Assembly (NCBI RefSeq): GCF_003351025.1
Contig: NZ_QPCG01000007.1
Span: 124,001 to 188,000 of the forward strand
DNA: 64,000 nt
Reading direction: 5' to 3'
DNA from: Mucilaginibacter endophyticus
GTDB taxonomy: Bacteria; Bacteroidota; Bacteroidia; Sphingobacteriales; Sphingobacteriaceae
Shown: positions 7,578 through 16,937 of the stretch, piece after piece
Layout of the letters: the number at the start of each line of letters is the position of its first letter
Numbering within the stretch: position 1 is the stretch's first letter
Notes under the pieces: generated by a model
Told to the model about the DNA's origin: nothing
Databases searched by the model: none
Seen by the model: only the letters and a program-made list of their open reading frames with translations
Translations under genes and position numbers: made by a program

Positions 7578-10028
7578 TTAATGTGCCCTGCCTTGCTCGC
7601 TCTCGGCACCACCGGTATCCCGTTTGGGAGCGGTATGGGTTAAGTTACCCAGGTTATAAGTAAATGCCAGGGTTGCTACCTGTGTATCTAAATAATTGTG
7701 ATAGGTAGCGGTAGCACCCACAATATTGGTAATGGTGCCGCTTGGACTAAAGGAGTGAAAAACATCCCGCATGTTTAGCTTGATGGTTCCCTTGTTATTC
7801 AGGATCTTTTTCTGGATAGCGGCATTAAGCATACCGGTAGGGATAGAAACAAATTGCCCGTAAGTTCCGCTGGTATTATAAAAGCCACTTAATTCGGCAC
7901 TCCAGCTTTTGGATATGGTAAACTGGTTATTGCCATTGGCCGAAAACGTATATTTTGAAGCATGAAGGTATCCGTTGTAAAATGCGCCCTGGTAGGTGTT
8001 GTTATACACTTCGGCATATAGGTTTACTGACCACCATTTAGCGGGCTGGAGATTTGTATTGATCGAATAGTCCCATGTTTTTTGTTGCCCTATATTGCCT
8101 GTGGTGCTGATAAAGATCTTGCCGTCTCTATGAATAGTTTCATTTTGTACGTCGGTTGTGTAGTTGTAGGCAACCGCTATGGTGAACAGGCTTTTGAAAC
8201 TGTAGGCCAGTTTATAGTTATCGGTAAATTGGGGCCTTAAAAAAGGATTGCCTGAAAAATAGGTGTACTCATCCACAAAAAAAGTGAATGGGTTTAAGCT
8301 CCCATAGCTGGGCCTGCCTATGCGGCGGCCGTAAGAGGCAACCAGCACTTTGTGACCGGCTGTATCAAGATTGTAAGATAAATAGGCGGTGGGAAAAAGG
8401 TTGGTGTAATGATTTGCAAATGATGAGTCGGGCCTTTGGGCATTTCCCAATTGGTGACCGATGCCATTGGTATTCTCGGCCCGCAGCCCCGTTTGTATAG
8501 AGAACCGCCCTACGGTTTTGTTAAAATTAACGTACGCGGCATTGATATTCTCCTTATATAAAAAACGGTTGGTATTGTTATAGTCAATACTGCTTTCGCC
8601 ATTAATCACATTGAAATAATTGGCGGCATTGTCGGTATTTACATAGCTGCTTTTAATACCCGCTTCAAACTTGGCTTTGCCTTTGATGGGATGAGCGTAA
8701 TCGGCTTTGGCCGAGTAAATGTTGATGGTTGATGGCAAATCATCACGGAGCGTACGCGAATTGATTGAAGTACCATCGGGTAAAAAGGTGTCATTCATAA
8801 ACAGCTGTTTACTGCCCGATAAATCGTGGATATAATCCAGGTCGAAAGTAAGCGTACGACCGGTGCTGTCATATTTATGAGTATAGTTTATGTTGATGCC
8901 CTTGCTGTCAAATTTATTCCGGGACGAGTTAGAAGTAGTGATGCTCGAATCCAGGTCGCCGTTTGGGCCATACGATAAGCTATATACCGGGCTATTGTCA
9001 TGGTCGCGCGATATCGTGCCGGTAAAAACAACACCCCAGGTGGTTTTGGGAGAAACATAATAATCCATCCCGGCCTTAATATTGGTATTGCTGCTTGAAG
9101 GCCTGAAGTATGAAATATCTTTTAATGACGAGGTTTTGGCGCCGTTATCGTCCAAATAGTCCCTGTCAATTTCAAGTCTCCGGTATGTGCGTTGCCCGTT
9201 GTATGAAAGGTTGGCAAACAGGTTGACTTTATTTACGCGGTAATTAAGATTAATGCTTTCATCAGTGCGGCTGTAATGCCCTTGTGCGTAATCTGCTGAT
9301 ATTACGGCGTTAAACCCCTTGATGGTATTTTTCTTCGTCTTGATATTGATCACTCCCGCGTTTCCGGCAGCATCATATTTGGCCGGCGGGTTATCCATCA
9401 ACTCAATCTGCTCTAATGCCGAAGATGGTAAAGACCGCAGGTAAGTAGCCAGGTTTGAGGCCGACAGATAGGTGGGTTTATCATCTATCATTACCAAAAC
9501 ACCGCTTTTTCCTTTGAAAGTTATATTACCATCGGCATCTACCTGCACACCGGGGCTTTTTGAAAGTACTTCCAGGGCATTGGCGCCTGTATTAGATATC
9601 AACGAGCCCACGTTAACCACGGTACGATCAATCTTCTGCTGAATGTATGATCTTTTTGCGGTAACAGCTACTTCACTCAGGGTTTTTCCTGCTGCTGTTA
9701 AAATGATCGGCGGCAAATTAACGGTTTTCTGCCCGCTGATAGTTAACGGTTCGCTGCGGTAATTTTTATAGCCTATATAGCTTGCTTTTATAGTGTAGGT
9801 GTTTTCTTTCAGGTTTTGAAATGCGAAGCTGCCATCCTTGTTGGCAAGCAGGGTGCCTACTACTGTTGAGTCTTTTGCAATAAGCAGGGTTACAGTTGCT
9901 CCGTCAAGCGGTTTTTTAGCGTCATCTAAAACACTTCCCGATATTTTACCACCTGTGGTTTGTGCGTAGGCAAGGTTGAATAATAAAAGTGCTAAGAAGG
10001 TTAAAATAAATCCCCGGATCAGTCTCAT
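7578..10028 (-). CDS. TonB-dependent-receptor-like outer-membrane beta-barrel protein (OMP_b-brl_3 type)
   Basis: 816 residues: signal peptide (FLALLLFNLAYAQ), carboxypeptidase-regulatory-like domain (GGKISGSVLDDAKKPLDGAT), plug region (LSEVAVTAKRSYIQQKIDRT; ALEVLSKSPGVQVDADGNI; PPAKYDAAGNAGVINIKTKK) and a long barrel ending ATLAFTYNLGNL. This is the Bacteroidota outer-membrane family PF14905, shorter than SusC and usually without a SusD. The LSEVAVTA segment occupies the TonB-box position. Such proteins often import peptides, metals or small ligands; no neighbour fixes the ligand. It stands alone, with a terminator hairpin downstream and a 117-bp gap to the AraC gene upstream, which may regulate it. 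The last residues (ESEQGRAH) extend past the usual barrel end. Confidence 0.87.
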   Translation of the reverse strand: MRLIRGFILTFLALLLFNLAYAQTTGGKISGSVLDDAKKPLDGATVTLLIAKDSTVVGTLLANKDGSFAFQNLKENTYTIKASYIGYKNYRSEPLTISGQKTVNLPPIILTAAGKTLSEVAVTAKRSYIQQKIDRTVVNVGSLISNTGANALEVLSKSPGVQVDADGNITFKGKSGVLVMIDDKPTYLSASNLATYLRSLPSSALEQIELMDNPPAKYDAAGNAGVINIKTKKNTIKGFNAVISADYAQGHYSRTDESINLNYRVNKVNLFANLSYNGQRTYRRLEIDRDYLDDNGAKTSSLKDISYFRPSSSNTNIKAGMDYYVSPKTTWGVVFTGTISRDHDNSPVYSLSYGPNGDLDSSITTSNSSRNKFDSKGININYTHKYDSTGRTLTFDLDYIHDLSGSKQLFMNDTFLPDGTSINSRTLRDDLPSTINIYSAKADYAHPIKGKAKFEAGIKSSYVNTDNAANYFNVINGESSIDYNNTNRFLYKENINAAYVNFNKTVGRFSIQTGLRAENTNGIGHQLGNAQRPDSSFANHYTNLFPTAYLSYNLDTAGHKVLVASYGRRIGRPSYGSLNPFTFFVDEYTYFSGNPFLRPQFTDNYKLAYSFKSLFTIAVAYNYTTDVQNETIHRDGKIFISTTGNIGQQKTWDYSINTNLQPAKWWSVNLYAEVYNNTYQGAFYNGYLHASKYTFSANGNNQFTISKSWSAELSGFYNTSGTYGQFVSIPTGMLNAAIQKKILNNKGTIKLNMRDVFHSFSPSGTITNIVGATATYHNYLDTQVATLAFTYNLGNLTHTAPKRDTGGAESEQGRAH

Positions 10029-10145
10029 CTTTATAAGACTGTGTTTTGAATGATATAGTTACAGGAAAAATTTACATTTAAGTTGAAATTAAATGTGAAA
10101 GGGTTTAATGTGATGTGTATGAATGAGGTAGGGGGATTGGGATTT

Positions 10146-11048
10146 TTATAAGTCGACGATAATTGAGCGCTGGTTTGTTTTTCGGTACTCTAACGGTGTT
10201 TGCCCGGTTATCTTTTTAAAATGCCTGTTAAAATTAGAGTGGTTACTAAAGCCTGAATCATAGCAAACAACAACCATACTGTAATCGGTTTCTTTAAGCA
10301 AGCGGCATGCATAGTTTATTTTCACTTCCAGCAAAAACTCAAAGTAGCTTTTCTGAGTAAGGTTCCTGAAGTATTTACAAAAGGCATTTGGGCTCATGTA
10401 AATAATGGCCGCAACCTCTTTCAGCTTGATGGTTTTGGTGAAATTATTCAGGGTGTATAAATAAATTTTAGTCAGCCGCTGTTCATCCAGCTTATTGTAA
10501 GTGTTGACGGAAGGGGCAGAGGTAAAACTGGTATGCTGCTGACTAAGGGCTATGCCATTAAATAACCTCATTAGCAAAGGTAAGTGGTCATATTTTGGCG
10601 CATTCATCAGCTCTCTCAGCCGGGCGAGGATTGTTGGATGTTCATTAGGATGGATGACCAGGCCACTCATACAATCGCTGAACAATTGATTGATCAGGTA
10701 ATTTTCGGGCAGGGCCATAAAGGCGTTGCCAAAAGTGTCGGGATTAAAGTGTAAGGTAAGCAGCCGCACAGGCAATTCATACTTTCCCATTTTGGTTAAA
10801 GGTTTCAGATACGCAAACGACTCAAACCGCAGCATGTGCGGAACATTGCTCCCAATCATGATCATCGTACCACCCACAATCTGCTCAATTTTTTCATGGA
10901 TCATGATGGTACCCTTTCCTTCTATAACATAAATCAACTCTACCTCATTGTGGGCGTGCAGGTCATTCAATCCATGATAAAGCGACGATTCCTTCAAACT
11001 GAAGGACTGTTCACTATTGCCTGAAATTCTGCTAAAGATAAAATCCAT
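10146..11048 (-). CDS. AraC-family transcriptional regulator with N-terminal cupin
   Basis: A 300-residue protein. Residues about 25-80 form a cupin-type ligand domain (NDLHAHNEVELIYVIEGKGT; GSNVPHMLRF). The last about 100 residues are the AraC double helix-turn-helix (IKLKEVAAIIYMSPNAFCKY; DSGFSNHSNFNRHFKKITGQ; TPLEYRK). It is divergent from ppsA with a 121-bp AT-rich intergenic region, and on the same strand as the barrel receptor downstream. It could control either the ppsA-fbp pair or the receptor. Cupin-AraC regulators usually sense sugars or aromatic acids. The family call is firm; the target is unknown. Confidence 0.92.
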   Translation of the reverse strand: MDFIFSRISGNSEQSFSLKESSLYHGLNDLHAHNEVELIYVIEGKGTIMIHEKIEQIVGGTMIMIGSNVPHMLRFESFAYLKPLTKMGKYELPVRLLTLHFNPDTFGNAFMALPENYLINQLFSDCMSGLVIHPNEHPTILARLRELMNAPKYDHLPLLMRLFNGIALSQQHTSFTSAPSVNTYNKLDEQRLTKIYLYTLNNFTKTIKLKEVAAIIYMSPNAFCKYFRNLTQKSYFEFLLEVKINYACRLLKETDYSMVVVCYDSGFSNHSNFNRHFKKITGQTPLEYRKTNQRSIIVDL

Positions 11049-11169
11049 GTTATATTATATGAATATCTTAATTGTGTTCAATATAAGGATAATATAGTAT
11101 CATTTTTAAATAAGATTTACACATTTACTCCATTGCTGCCAAAATACCTTTACTGAAAAAACAAACATT

Positions 11170-13629
11170 ATGCAGCAGGAAAAATTCACCCTCAGGTTAG
11201 TGGAAGCCGCTATCAGGGATATTGAGGCAGTTGGCGGTAAAAATGCATCTCTCGGCGAAATGCTTCAAAACCTTGCTCCGTCAGGTATCCGGATTCCGGA
11301 TGGATTCATTATTACAGCTTCTGCTTATCATCGGTTTATAACATTCAACCATCTGGATAACACGATCCGTGAGAGGATCAACGCCACAGATACAGATAAC
11401 CTGCAGCAACTGGCAGCATGTGGTTTAGCCATCAGGACACTGATCAGCGATGGTAGTTTTCCTGACGAAATGGCTTCGCAAATAAGCGAGGGATATAAAC
11501 AACTTTGTTTACAGTACCGGCAGGAAAACGTTGATGTAGCAGTCCGTTCTTCTGCAACCGCCGAAGATTTACCCGATGCCTCTTTTGCCGGCCAACAGGA
11601 TACTTACCTGAACATTAGCGGTATCGAGAATGTATTAAAAGCAGTCAAAAACTGTTTCGCATCCCTGTTTACCGACAGGGCTATCAGTTATCGTAAAATG
11701 TTCGGATATGATCATTTCCAGGTGGGGCTATCCGTTTGTATCCAAAAAATGGTACGCTCTGATCTCGGGGTGTCCGGTGTCGCTTTCTCCCTGGATACAG
11801 AAAGTGGTTTCAAAGATGTTATTGTTATCAATGGCTCTTACGGTCTGGGCGAAATGATTGTTCAGGGTTCAGTGAATCCTGATGAGTTTATCGTGTTTAA
11901 ACCTTTGCTGAAAAGAGGTTTTAGTTCCATCATTGAAAAGAAGCTCGGACAGAAACATCAGAAAATGGTTTACGGAACAACGGCTGATGAGCCGGTCAAA
12001 GTGGTTCCTGTTTCTGCTTTCGAAGCCGCATCCTTCTGTCTCAATGATGATCAGATTATTGAATTGAGCCGTTGGGTTGCCATTATTGAGGATTATTATT
12101 CTGTTCTTAAAAAGAAATGGTGCCCCATGGATATTGAATGGGCAGTGGATGGGATTTCGGGTGAGCTCTTCATTGTACAAGCCAGGCCGGAAACAATTCA
12201 TTCGCGCCGGGAGATTGGTTCGGTAGTTTCCTATCAAATACATGATGAAAGCCGTCATGAAAAGATTTTGCTCAAGGGGATTGCTGTTGGCGATAAAATA
12301 GCCACCGGAAAAGTTCATTTATTGGAGGGCCTGGACAGGGCGGGAATTCAACACATCAATTTCAAGGAGGGCGATATCATGGTTACCGACATGACCGATC
12401 CGGATTGGGAACCTGTTATGAAAAAGGCGGCCGCTATTATCACCAACAAAGGTGGCAGAACCTGCCACGCCGCTATTGTTGCCCGTGAGTTGGGCGTACC
12501 GGCCATTGTTGGCTGCGAAAACGCTACAGCTATTTTAAAAACAGGAATGAAAATTACGGCTTCATGTGCCGAAGGGGAGGCTGGAATTATTTACGACGGG
12601 ATAATAGCTTATGAAAAAACAGAGCAGAAATTCACCTCCCTGCCTGAAATTAAAACGCCGTTGATGATGAATGTAGCCTCACCCGAAATGGCCTTTCATT
12701 ACGCCAATTACCCAAGCTTGGGGGTGGGGTTGGCCCGAGAGGAGTTTATTATCAATAATTATATTAAGGTACACCCCATGGCTTTGCTTAAGCATGAAAG
12801 CATTGGCGACGCGGAACTTAGCAGCTACATAGCAGAGCAAACCAGGGGATATGCCAATGGCGAAGAATTCTTTATCGAAAAATTATCATATGGCATAGCC
12901 AGGATAGCCGCAGCCTTTTATCCAAACAGGGTGATTGTCCGTTTCTCCGATTTTAAGACAAACGAATACGCCAATATGCCCGGCGGTAAATATTTTGAAC
13001 CTGAAGAGGAGAACCCGATGATAGGCTGGCGTGGAGCTTCCAGGTATTATTCAGATGCTTACCGGGAGGCTTTCGGTATGGAATGTAAAGCCATACGGAA
13101 AGTGAGGGAAGTAATGGGCCTTAATAACGTCACCGTCATGATCCCATTCTGCCGTACCGTTGGGGAACTGCTGAAAGTTTACGAAACCATGGAAGCATAT
13201 GGATTAAAAAGGGGCGAAGAAGGATTGGAAGTTTACCTTATGGCCGAATTGCCCTCCAATATTATCCTCGCGCAGGAGTTTGGTAAATACATCGATGGTT
13301 TCTCGATAGGCTCAAATGATCTTACCCAACTTATTCTTGGGCTCGACAGGGATTCTGCCTTGGTTGCCGGTCTTTATAATGAACGTAATGAAGCCGTGAA
13401 AACCATGATCTCATCGCTGATCCGCACCGCCCGGGATATGAATGTTAAAGTAGGGATCTGCGGTCAGGGGCCATCTGATTTCCCCGAATTCGCCCGCTTC
13501 CTTACCGAAGAGGGGATAGGTAGTATCTCGGTAACTCCTGATTCTTTTATGAAAACGGTAAAGGTTATTAGTGCCGCCGAAACCAGTCAAAGCAAGCTAA
13601 ATCAGCCGGTTCCTGAACCTATTTTCTGA
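11170..13629 (+). CDS. ppsA: Phosphoenolpyruvate synthase (pyruvate, water dikinase)
   Basis: 819 residues, close to the usual length of about 790-800. It converts pyruvate, ATP and water to phosphoenolpyruvate, AMP and phosphate, the entry to gluconeogenesis. Domains in order: ATP-grasp nucleotide domain (AVGGKNASLGEML; VRSSATAEDLPDASFAGQQ; FIVQARPET), phosphohistidine swivelling domain with catalytic His433 in GGRTCHAAIVARELGVPA, and the PEP/pyruvate TIM barrel (GSNDLTQLILGLDRDS; GICGQGPSDFPEFA with Cys764 at the expected acid/base position). All key residues are present. The stop is followed after about 20 bp by fbp, so the two are probably cotranscribed. A possible -7 box (TACCTTTA, 11145-11152) would give a very short leader. 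Confidence 0.95.
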   Translation: MQQEKFTLRLVEAAIRDIEAVGGKNASLGEMLQNLAPSGIRIPDGFIITASAYHRFITFNHLDNTIRERINATDTDNLQQLAACGLAIRTLISDGSFPDEMASQISEGYKQLCLQYRQENVDVAVRSSATAEDLPDASFAGQQDTYLNISGIENVLKAVKNCFASLFTDRAISYRKMFGYDHFQVGLSVCIQKMVRSDLGVSGVAFSLDTESGFKDVIVINGSYGLGEMIVQGSVNPDEFIVFKPLLKRGFSSIIEKKLGQKHQKMVYGTTADEPVKVVPVSAFEAASFCLNDDQIIELSRWVAIIEDYYSVLKKKWCPMDIEWAVDGISGELFIVQARPETIHSRREIGSVVSYQIHDESRHEKILLKGIAVGDKIATGKVHLLEGLDRAGIQHINFKEGDIMVTDMTDPDWEPVMKKAAAIITNKGGRTCHAAIVARELGVPAIVGCENATAILKTGMKITASCAEGEAGIIYDGIIAYEKTEQKFTSLPEIKTPLMMNVASPEMAFHYANYPSLGVGLAREEFIINNYIKVHPMALLKHESIGDAELSSYIAEQTRGYANGEEFFIEKLSYGIARIAAAFYPNRVIVRFSDFKTNEYANMPGGKYFEPEEENPMIGWRGASRYYSDAYREAFGMECKAIRKVREVMGLNNVTVMIPFCRTVGELLKVYETMEAYGLKRGEEGLEVYLMAELPSNIILAQEFGKYIDGFSIGSNDLTQLILGLDRDSALVAGLYNERNEAVKTMISSLIRTARDMNVKVGICGQGPSDFPEFARFLTEEGIGSISVTPDSFMKTVKVISAAETSQSKLNQPVPEPIF

Positions 13630-13652
13630 GCGTACAAAAAAAAGAAACAGTG

Positions 13653-14672
13653 ATGAAACCACAATTCAAAACCTTAGACCAGTTTATTATCGAAAAACAG
13701 GCTGATTTTCCTAATGCCAAAGGTGAGTTGTCGCGCTTGCTAAGGGATCTCGGCATCGCGGCAAAAATAGTGAACCGGGAAATCAACCGGGCCGGGCTTG
13801 CAGGGGTATTAGGCGAGACTGACTACATAAACGTCCAGGGCGAATGCCAGCAGCGCCTGGATGTTTATGCCAATGAACAGTTTATAACCGCACTAAAAAG
13901 GGGAAGTGAATGCTGTGCTGTTGTTTCCGAAGAAAATGATGAGCCTGTTATATTTGATTCACCGTTACCGGGAAAAGGAAGCTATATAGTCGCGATCGAT
14001 CCTCTGGACGGCTCTTCAAATATCGACGTAAATGTTGGAGTAGGTACCATATTTTCCATTTACCGGCGCGTTAATAGCGATGCAATAAAGCCACATGATT
14101 TACTCCAGGACGGAAATCAGCAGATTGCAGCAGGTTATGTTATATATGGTTCGTCGACCATGCTTGTTTATACCACGGGAAATGGGGTTAACGGATTTAC
14201 GCTGGATCCTTTTTTAGGCGAATTCTGCCTGTCGCATCCCGATATGATGATCCCCGATCAGGGTAAGATCTATTCTGTTAACGAGGGGAATTATAACCGT
14301 TTTCCTGAAAGCGTCAAACAATACATCAGGTATTGCCAGGAAGAAGATCAGCCCACCGGTCGGCCATATAGTTCAAGGTACATCGGCTCTTTGGTTGCTG
14401 ATTTTCACAGAAACCTGATTAAAGGTGGCATCTTCATTTATCCGCCCATGATTGGCGCCCCAAATGGAAAATTGCGGCTGGTTTACGAATGCAATCCAAT
14501 GGCTATGATCATAGAGCAGGCTGGCGGAGAGGCATCCGACGGGCAAACAAGAATCCTTGATCTCGAAGTAAGGGGACTTCATCAGCGTTCGGCCTTATTT
14601 ATCGGCTCAAAAGTTATGGTAAAAAAAGCCATGGAGATGATAGAGTTATATAGCGAAGTGTACCAAAGTTGA
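13653..14672 (+). CDS. fbp: Class 1 fructose-1,6-bisphosphatase
   Basis: About 339 residues, the normal class 1 length. It hydrolyses fructose 1,6-bisphosphate to fructose 6-phosphate, the committed gluconeogenic step. The metal-binding loop IDPLDGSSNIDVNVGVGTIF (about residues 115-134) is intact, as are VSEENDEPVIF, the GKIYSVNEGN region, RYIGSLVADFHRNLIKGGIF and KLRLVYECNPMA. An in-frame GTG one codon upstream (13650) is an alternative start; I prefer the ATG. It follows ppsA by about 20 bp, forming a two-gene gluconeogenesis unit, which is sensible for a cell feeding on short-chain products or amino acids. A hairpin at 14700-14727 follows the stop. Confidence 0.95.
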   Translation: MKPQFKTLDQFIIEKQADFPNAKGELSRLLRDLGIAAKIVNREINRAGLAGVLGETDYINVQGECQQRLDVYANEQFITALKRGSECCAVVSEENDEPVIFDSPLPGKGSYIVAIDPLDGSSNIDVNVGVGTIFSIYRRVNSDAIKPHDLLQDGNQQIAAGYVIYGSSTMLVYTTGNGVNGFTLDPFLGEFCLSHPDMMIPDQGKIYSVNEGNYNRFPESVKQYIRYCQEEDQPTGRPYSSRYIGSLVADFHRNLIKGGIFIYPPMIGAPNGKLRLVYECNPMAMIIEQAGGEASDGQTRILDLEVRGLHQRSALFIGSKVMVKKAMEMIELYSEVYQS

Positions 14673-14699
14673 CTGATTATTATAATTAACTATTAAGGG

Positions 14700-14727
14700 A
14701 CTGGCTAAGGTTGAGGCTTTAGCCAGT
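14700..14727 (+). terminator. Hairpin after fbp
   Basis: ACTGGCTAA and TTAGCCAGT pair perfectly over 9 bp around a 10-nt loop, 28 bp after the fbp stop, followed by an AT-rich stretch (TATGTTTAAAATT). It probably ends the ppsA-fbp transcript before the GH127 gene. Confidence 0.6.
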
Positions 14728-14830
14728 TATGTTTAAAATTGGGTAATTGTACTAATGACAGATAATACTTACCTTGTGTGGGCATTGTGTTGCAACCCAA
14801 TTGTTAACCTTAATAATTAATATCTATCTA

Positions 14831-16891
14831 ATGTTTGTATTTAAAAAATACCAAACGGCTGTAATTTTCAGTTGTTTGGTTTTTGCAACTTTCATGGCTT
14901 CGGCGCAGTCTGATAGCCGGCCTAAGCGTATAATTAAGCCGCTTGCATTTCAGCAGGTAAAAATAAACGATGGTTTTTGGAGCCCCAAAATGAAGGTATG
15001 GACAACCAAAACCGTATACGATGTTTTTGACAAGCTGGAAGGGAAATATGAACCCGATCGTCCGGATATTATAGCCGAAAAGGCAAAGCTTGGCCGCACA
15101 CGTAACGCCTTTCTGAATTTTGATATGGTTGCGCAGGGTAAAAAAAATACCGGCAATCATGATGGCCCGCCTTGGTATGATGGCCTGGTTTACGAAACTA
15201 TCCGTGGAGCCGCTGACTTGCTCGCGGAGCATCCTGATCCCGCACTGGAAAAAAAAATAGACGGCTACATCGACCGCATTGCCGCCGCGCAAAATGCCGA
15301 TCCGGATGGTTATATCAATACATACACCACACTTGTACGCCCGGATAAACGTTGGGGTACCAATGGTGGCGATGATAAATGGCAGCATGATATTTACAAT
15401 TCGGGCATGCTGATGGAAGCTGCGGTGCATTACTATCGTGCTACCGGCAAAACTAAACTTCTTAATGTGGCTGTTAAACTCAGCAATTATATCTGTACCC
15501 AGATAGGGCCAGCGCCCAAAAGCAATGTTATCCCCGGTCACGGTGGGCCGGAAGAGACGTTGCTGAAACTGTACCAGCTTTTTAAAGAACAGCCTTCGTT
15601 AAAAAACAAGATAACCGCCCCGGTTAAGGAAGAGGAATATCTGGCCATGGTAGAATTCTGGATTAACGACAGGGGCAACTATGGCGAAGCGGATGGTAGC
15701 CATGCCCGTAAAAGTGATAGTTCCTACAACCAGGACCACATGCCCGTAATCCAACAAAAAACTATTGAAGGGCATGCTGTAAGAGCAACATTGCTTGCCA
15801 CGGGTGTTACAGCTACCGCAATGGAAACCGGTGATGCCGCATATGCCAATACTGCTGTTAACTATTGGAAAAATATGGCAGGCAAAAGGATGTTCATAAC
15901 AGGGGGAGAGGGCGCCATTGCCGATGGTGAACGCTTTGGAAAGGATTATTTCCTGCCCGAGTCGGCGTATCTGGAAACCTGCGCATCCATTAGTGCCGGT
16001 TTCTTTAGCCAGCAGATGAACGAGATGGAAGCCGATGGCAAATACATGGATGAGTTTGAGCGTATCATTTATAACAATTTCCTTTCGGGCATATCGCTAA
16101 ACGGACAGCAGTATTTTTATGAAAACCCGCTTGTGGGCAACGGCAACAAGCGCTGGGCCTGGCATGATTGTCCTTGCTGCCCGCCAATGATTTTGAAAAT
16201 GGCAGGGGCTTTGCCTCAATACATTTACGGGTACGATGGTAGCGATGTTTATGTAAACCTGTTTATAGGCAGCGACGCATCGCTGAAAATAAAAGGCGAA
16301 GATGTGTTGATTAAACAAACCACGGGCTATCCATGGAAAGGAAATGTAAGGTTAGAAATTAACCCGCAAGGCGCTAAAACTTTTGCCATGAAGGTAAGGA
16401 TCCCCGGATGGGCCGAAGGCAAAGAAAATCCATTTGATCTGTATTCCTCAAATTTAAACGGGAAACCGGTATTAAAGGTGAATGGCAAAGCTATGCCTGT
16501 TGATCCGCAAAATGGCTATTTAACTATAAGCAGAGCATGGAAAAAAGGCGATGTTGTCGAGCTGCAATTGCCGATGGCACCACGCCTGGTTGCCGCCAAT
16601 GATTCTGTGCAAACCATCAAAAATAAACTGGCCATTGCATCGGGCCCGGTCATTTATGCTTTTGAAACTGTAGATAATCCTGATCTAAAAAATTATACCC
16701 TGAATCCTAACGCAGGTTTGAAACTAAGCTATAAACCGGAATTGCTTAACGGTGTAAATGTTGTAACCGGCAATGTAAGGGATAGTGGGGGAAAACAGGT
16801 GAGCATAACCGCCGTACCTTTTTACACCTTAGGTAACAGGCAACCCGGCTCTCCTTATGAAGTTTGGATCAGGAAAGGCAGTGATCAATAA
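14831..16891 (+). CDS. GH127-type beta-L-arabinofuranosidase-like glycosidase (DUF1680)
   Basis: The ATG at 14831 gives 686 residues beginning with a good signal peptide (VIFSCLVFATFMASAQ); an in-frame ATG at 14774 would put 19 unlikely residues in front of it. The family is an (alpha/alpha)6 barrel whose founding member, HypBA1, uses a zinc-bound cysteine nucleophile. The metal/catalytic set is visible: YLETCAS (Glu382, Cys384) and WHDCPCCPP (Cys449, Cys450), with MFITGGEGA before them. It should therefore be active on beta-L-arabinofuranosides or a related sugar. The GH31 gene follows after 46 bp on the same strand, probably in the same transcript. The substrate is inferred from the family only. 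Confidence 0.88.
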   Translation: MFVFKKYQTAVIFSCLVFATFMASAQSDSRPKRIIKPLAFQQVKINDGFWSPKMKVWTTKTVYDVFDKLEGKYEPDRPDIIAEKAKLGRTRNAFLNFDMVAQGKKNTGNHDGPPWYDGLVYETIRGAADLLAEHPDPALEKKIDGYIDRIAAAQNADPDGYINTYTTLVRPDKRWGTNGGDDKWQHDIYNSGMLMEAAVHYYRATGKTKLLNVAVKLSNYICTQIGPAPKSNVIPGHGGPEETLLKLYQLFKEQPSLKNKITAPVKEEEYLAMVEFWINDRGNYGEADGSHARKSDSSYNQDHMPVIQQKTIEGHAVRATLLATGVTATAMETGDAAYANTAVNYWKNMAGKRMFITGGEGAIADGERFGKDYFLPESAYLETCASISAGFFSQQMNEMEADGKYMDEFERIIYNNFLSGISLNGQQYFYENPLVGNGNKRWAWHDCPCCPPMILKMAGALPQYIYGYDGSDVYVNLFIGSDASLKIKGEDVLIKQTTGYPWKGNVRLEINPQGAKTFAMKVRIPGWAEGKENPFDLYSSNLNGKPVLKVNGKAMPVDPQNGYLTISRAWKKGDVVELQLPMAPRLVAANDSVQTIKNKLAIASGPVIYAFETVDNPDLKNYTLNPNAGLKLSYKPELLNGVNVVTGNVRDSGGKQVSITAVPFYTLGNRQPGSPYEVWIRKGSDQ

Positions 16892-16937
16892 ATAAATATT
16901 TAAGCAAGCGCCCTTTAATTTTAGATCTTCTACATCG

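Noticed and set aside
11869..12318. 149-codon minus-strand frame inside ppsA
   Set aside because: Shadow of the ppsA frame, which carries all catalytic motifs.
14774..14830. Upstream ATG that would extend the GH127 protein by 19 residues
   Set aside because: It would place MCGHCVATQLL in front of a complete signal peptide; the ATG at 14831 fits better.
14828..15541. 237-codon minus-strand frame inside the GH127 gene
   Set aside because: It lies wholly within a well-supported gene on the other strand and has low-complexity, Ile-rich composition typical of a shadow frame.
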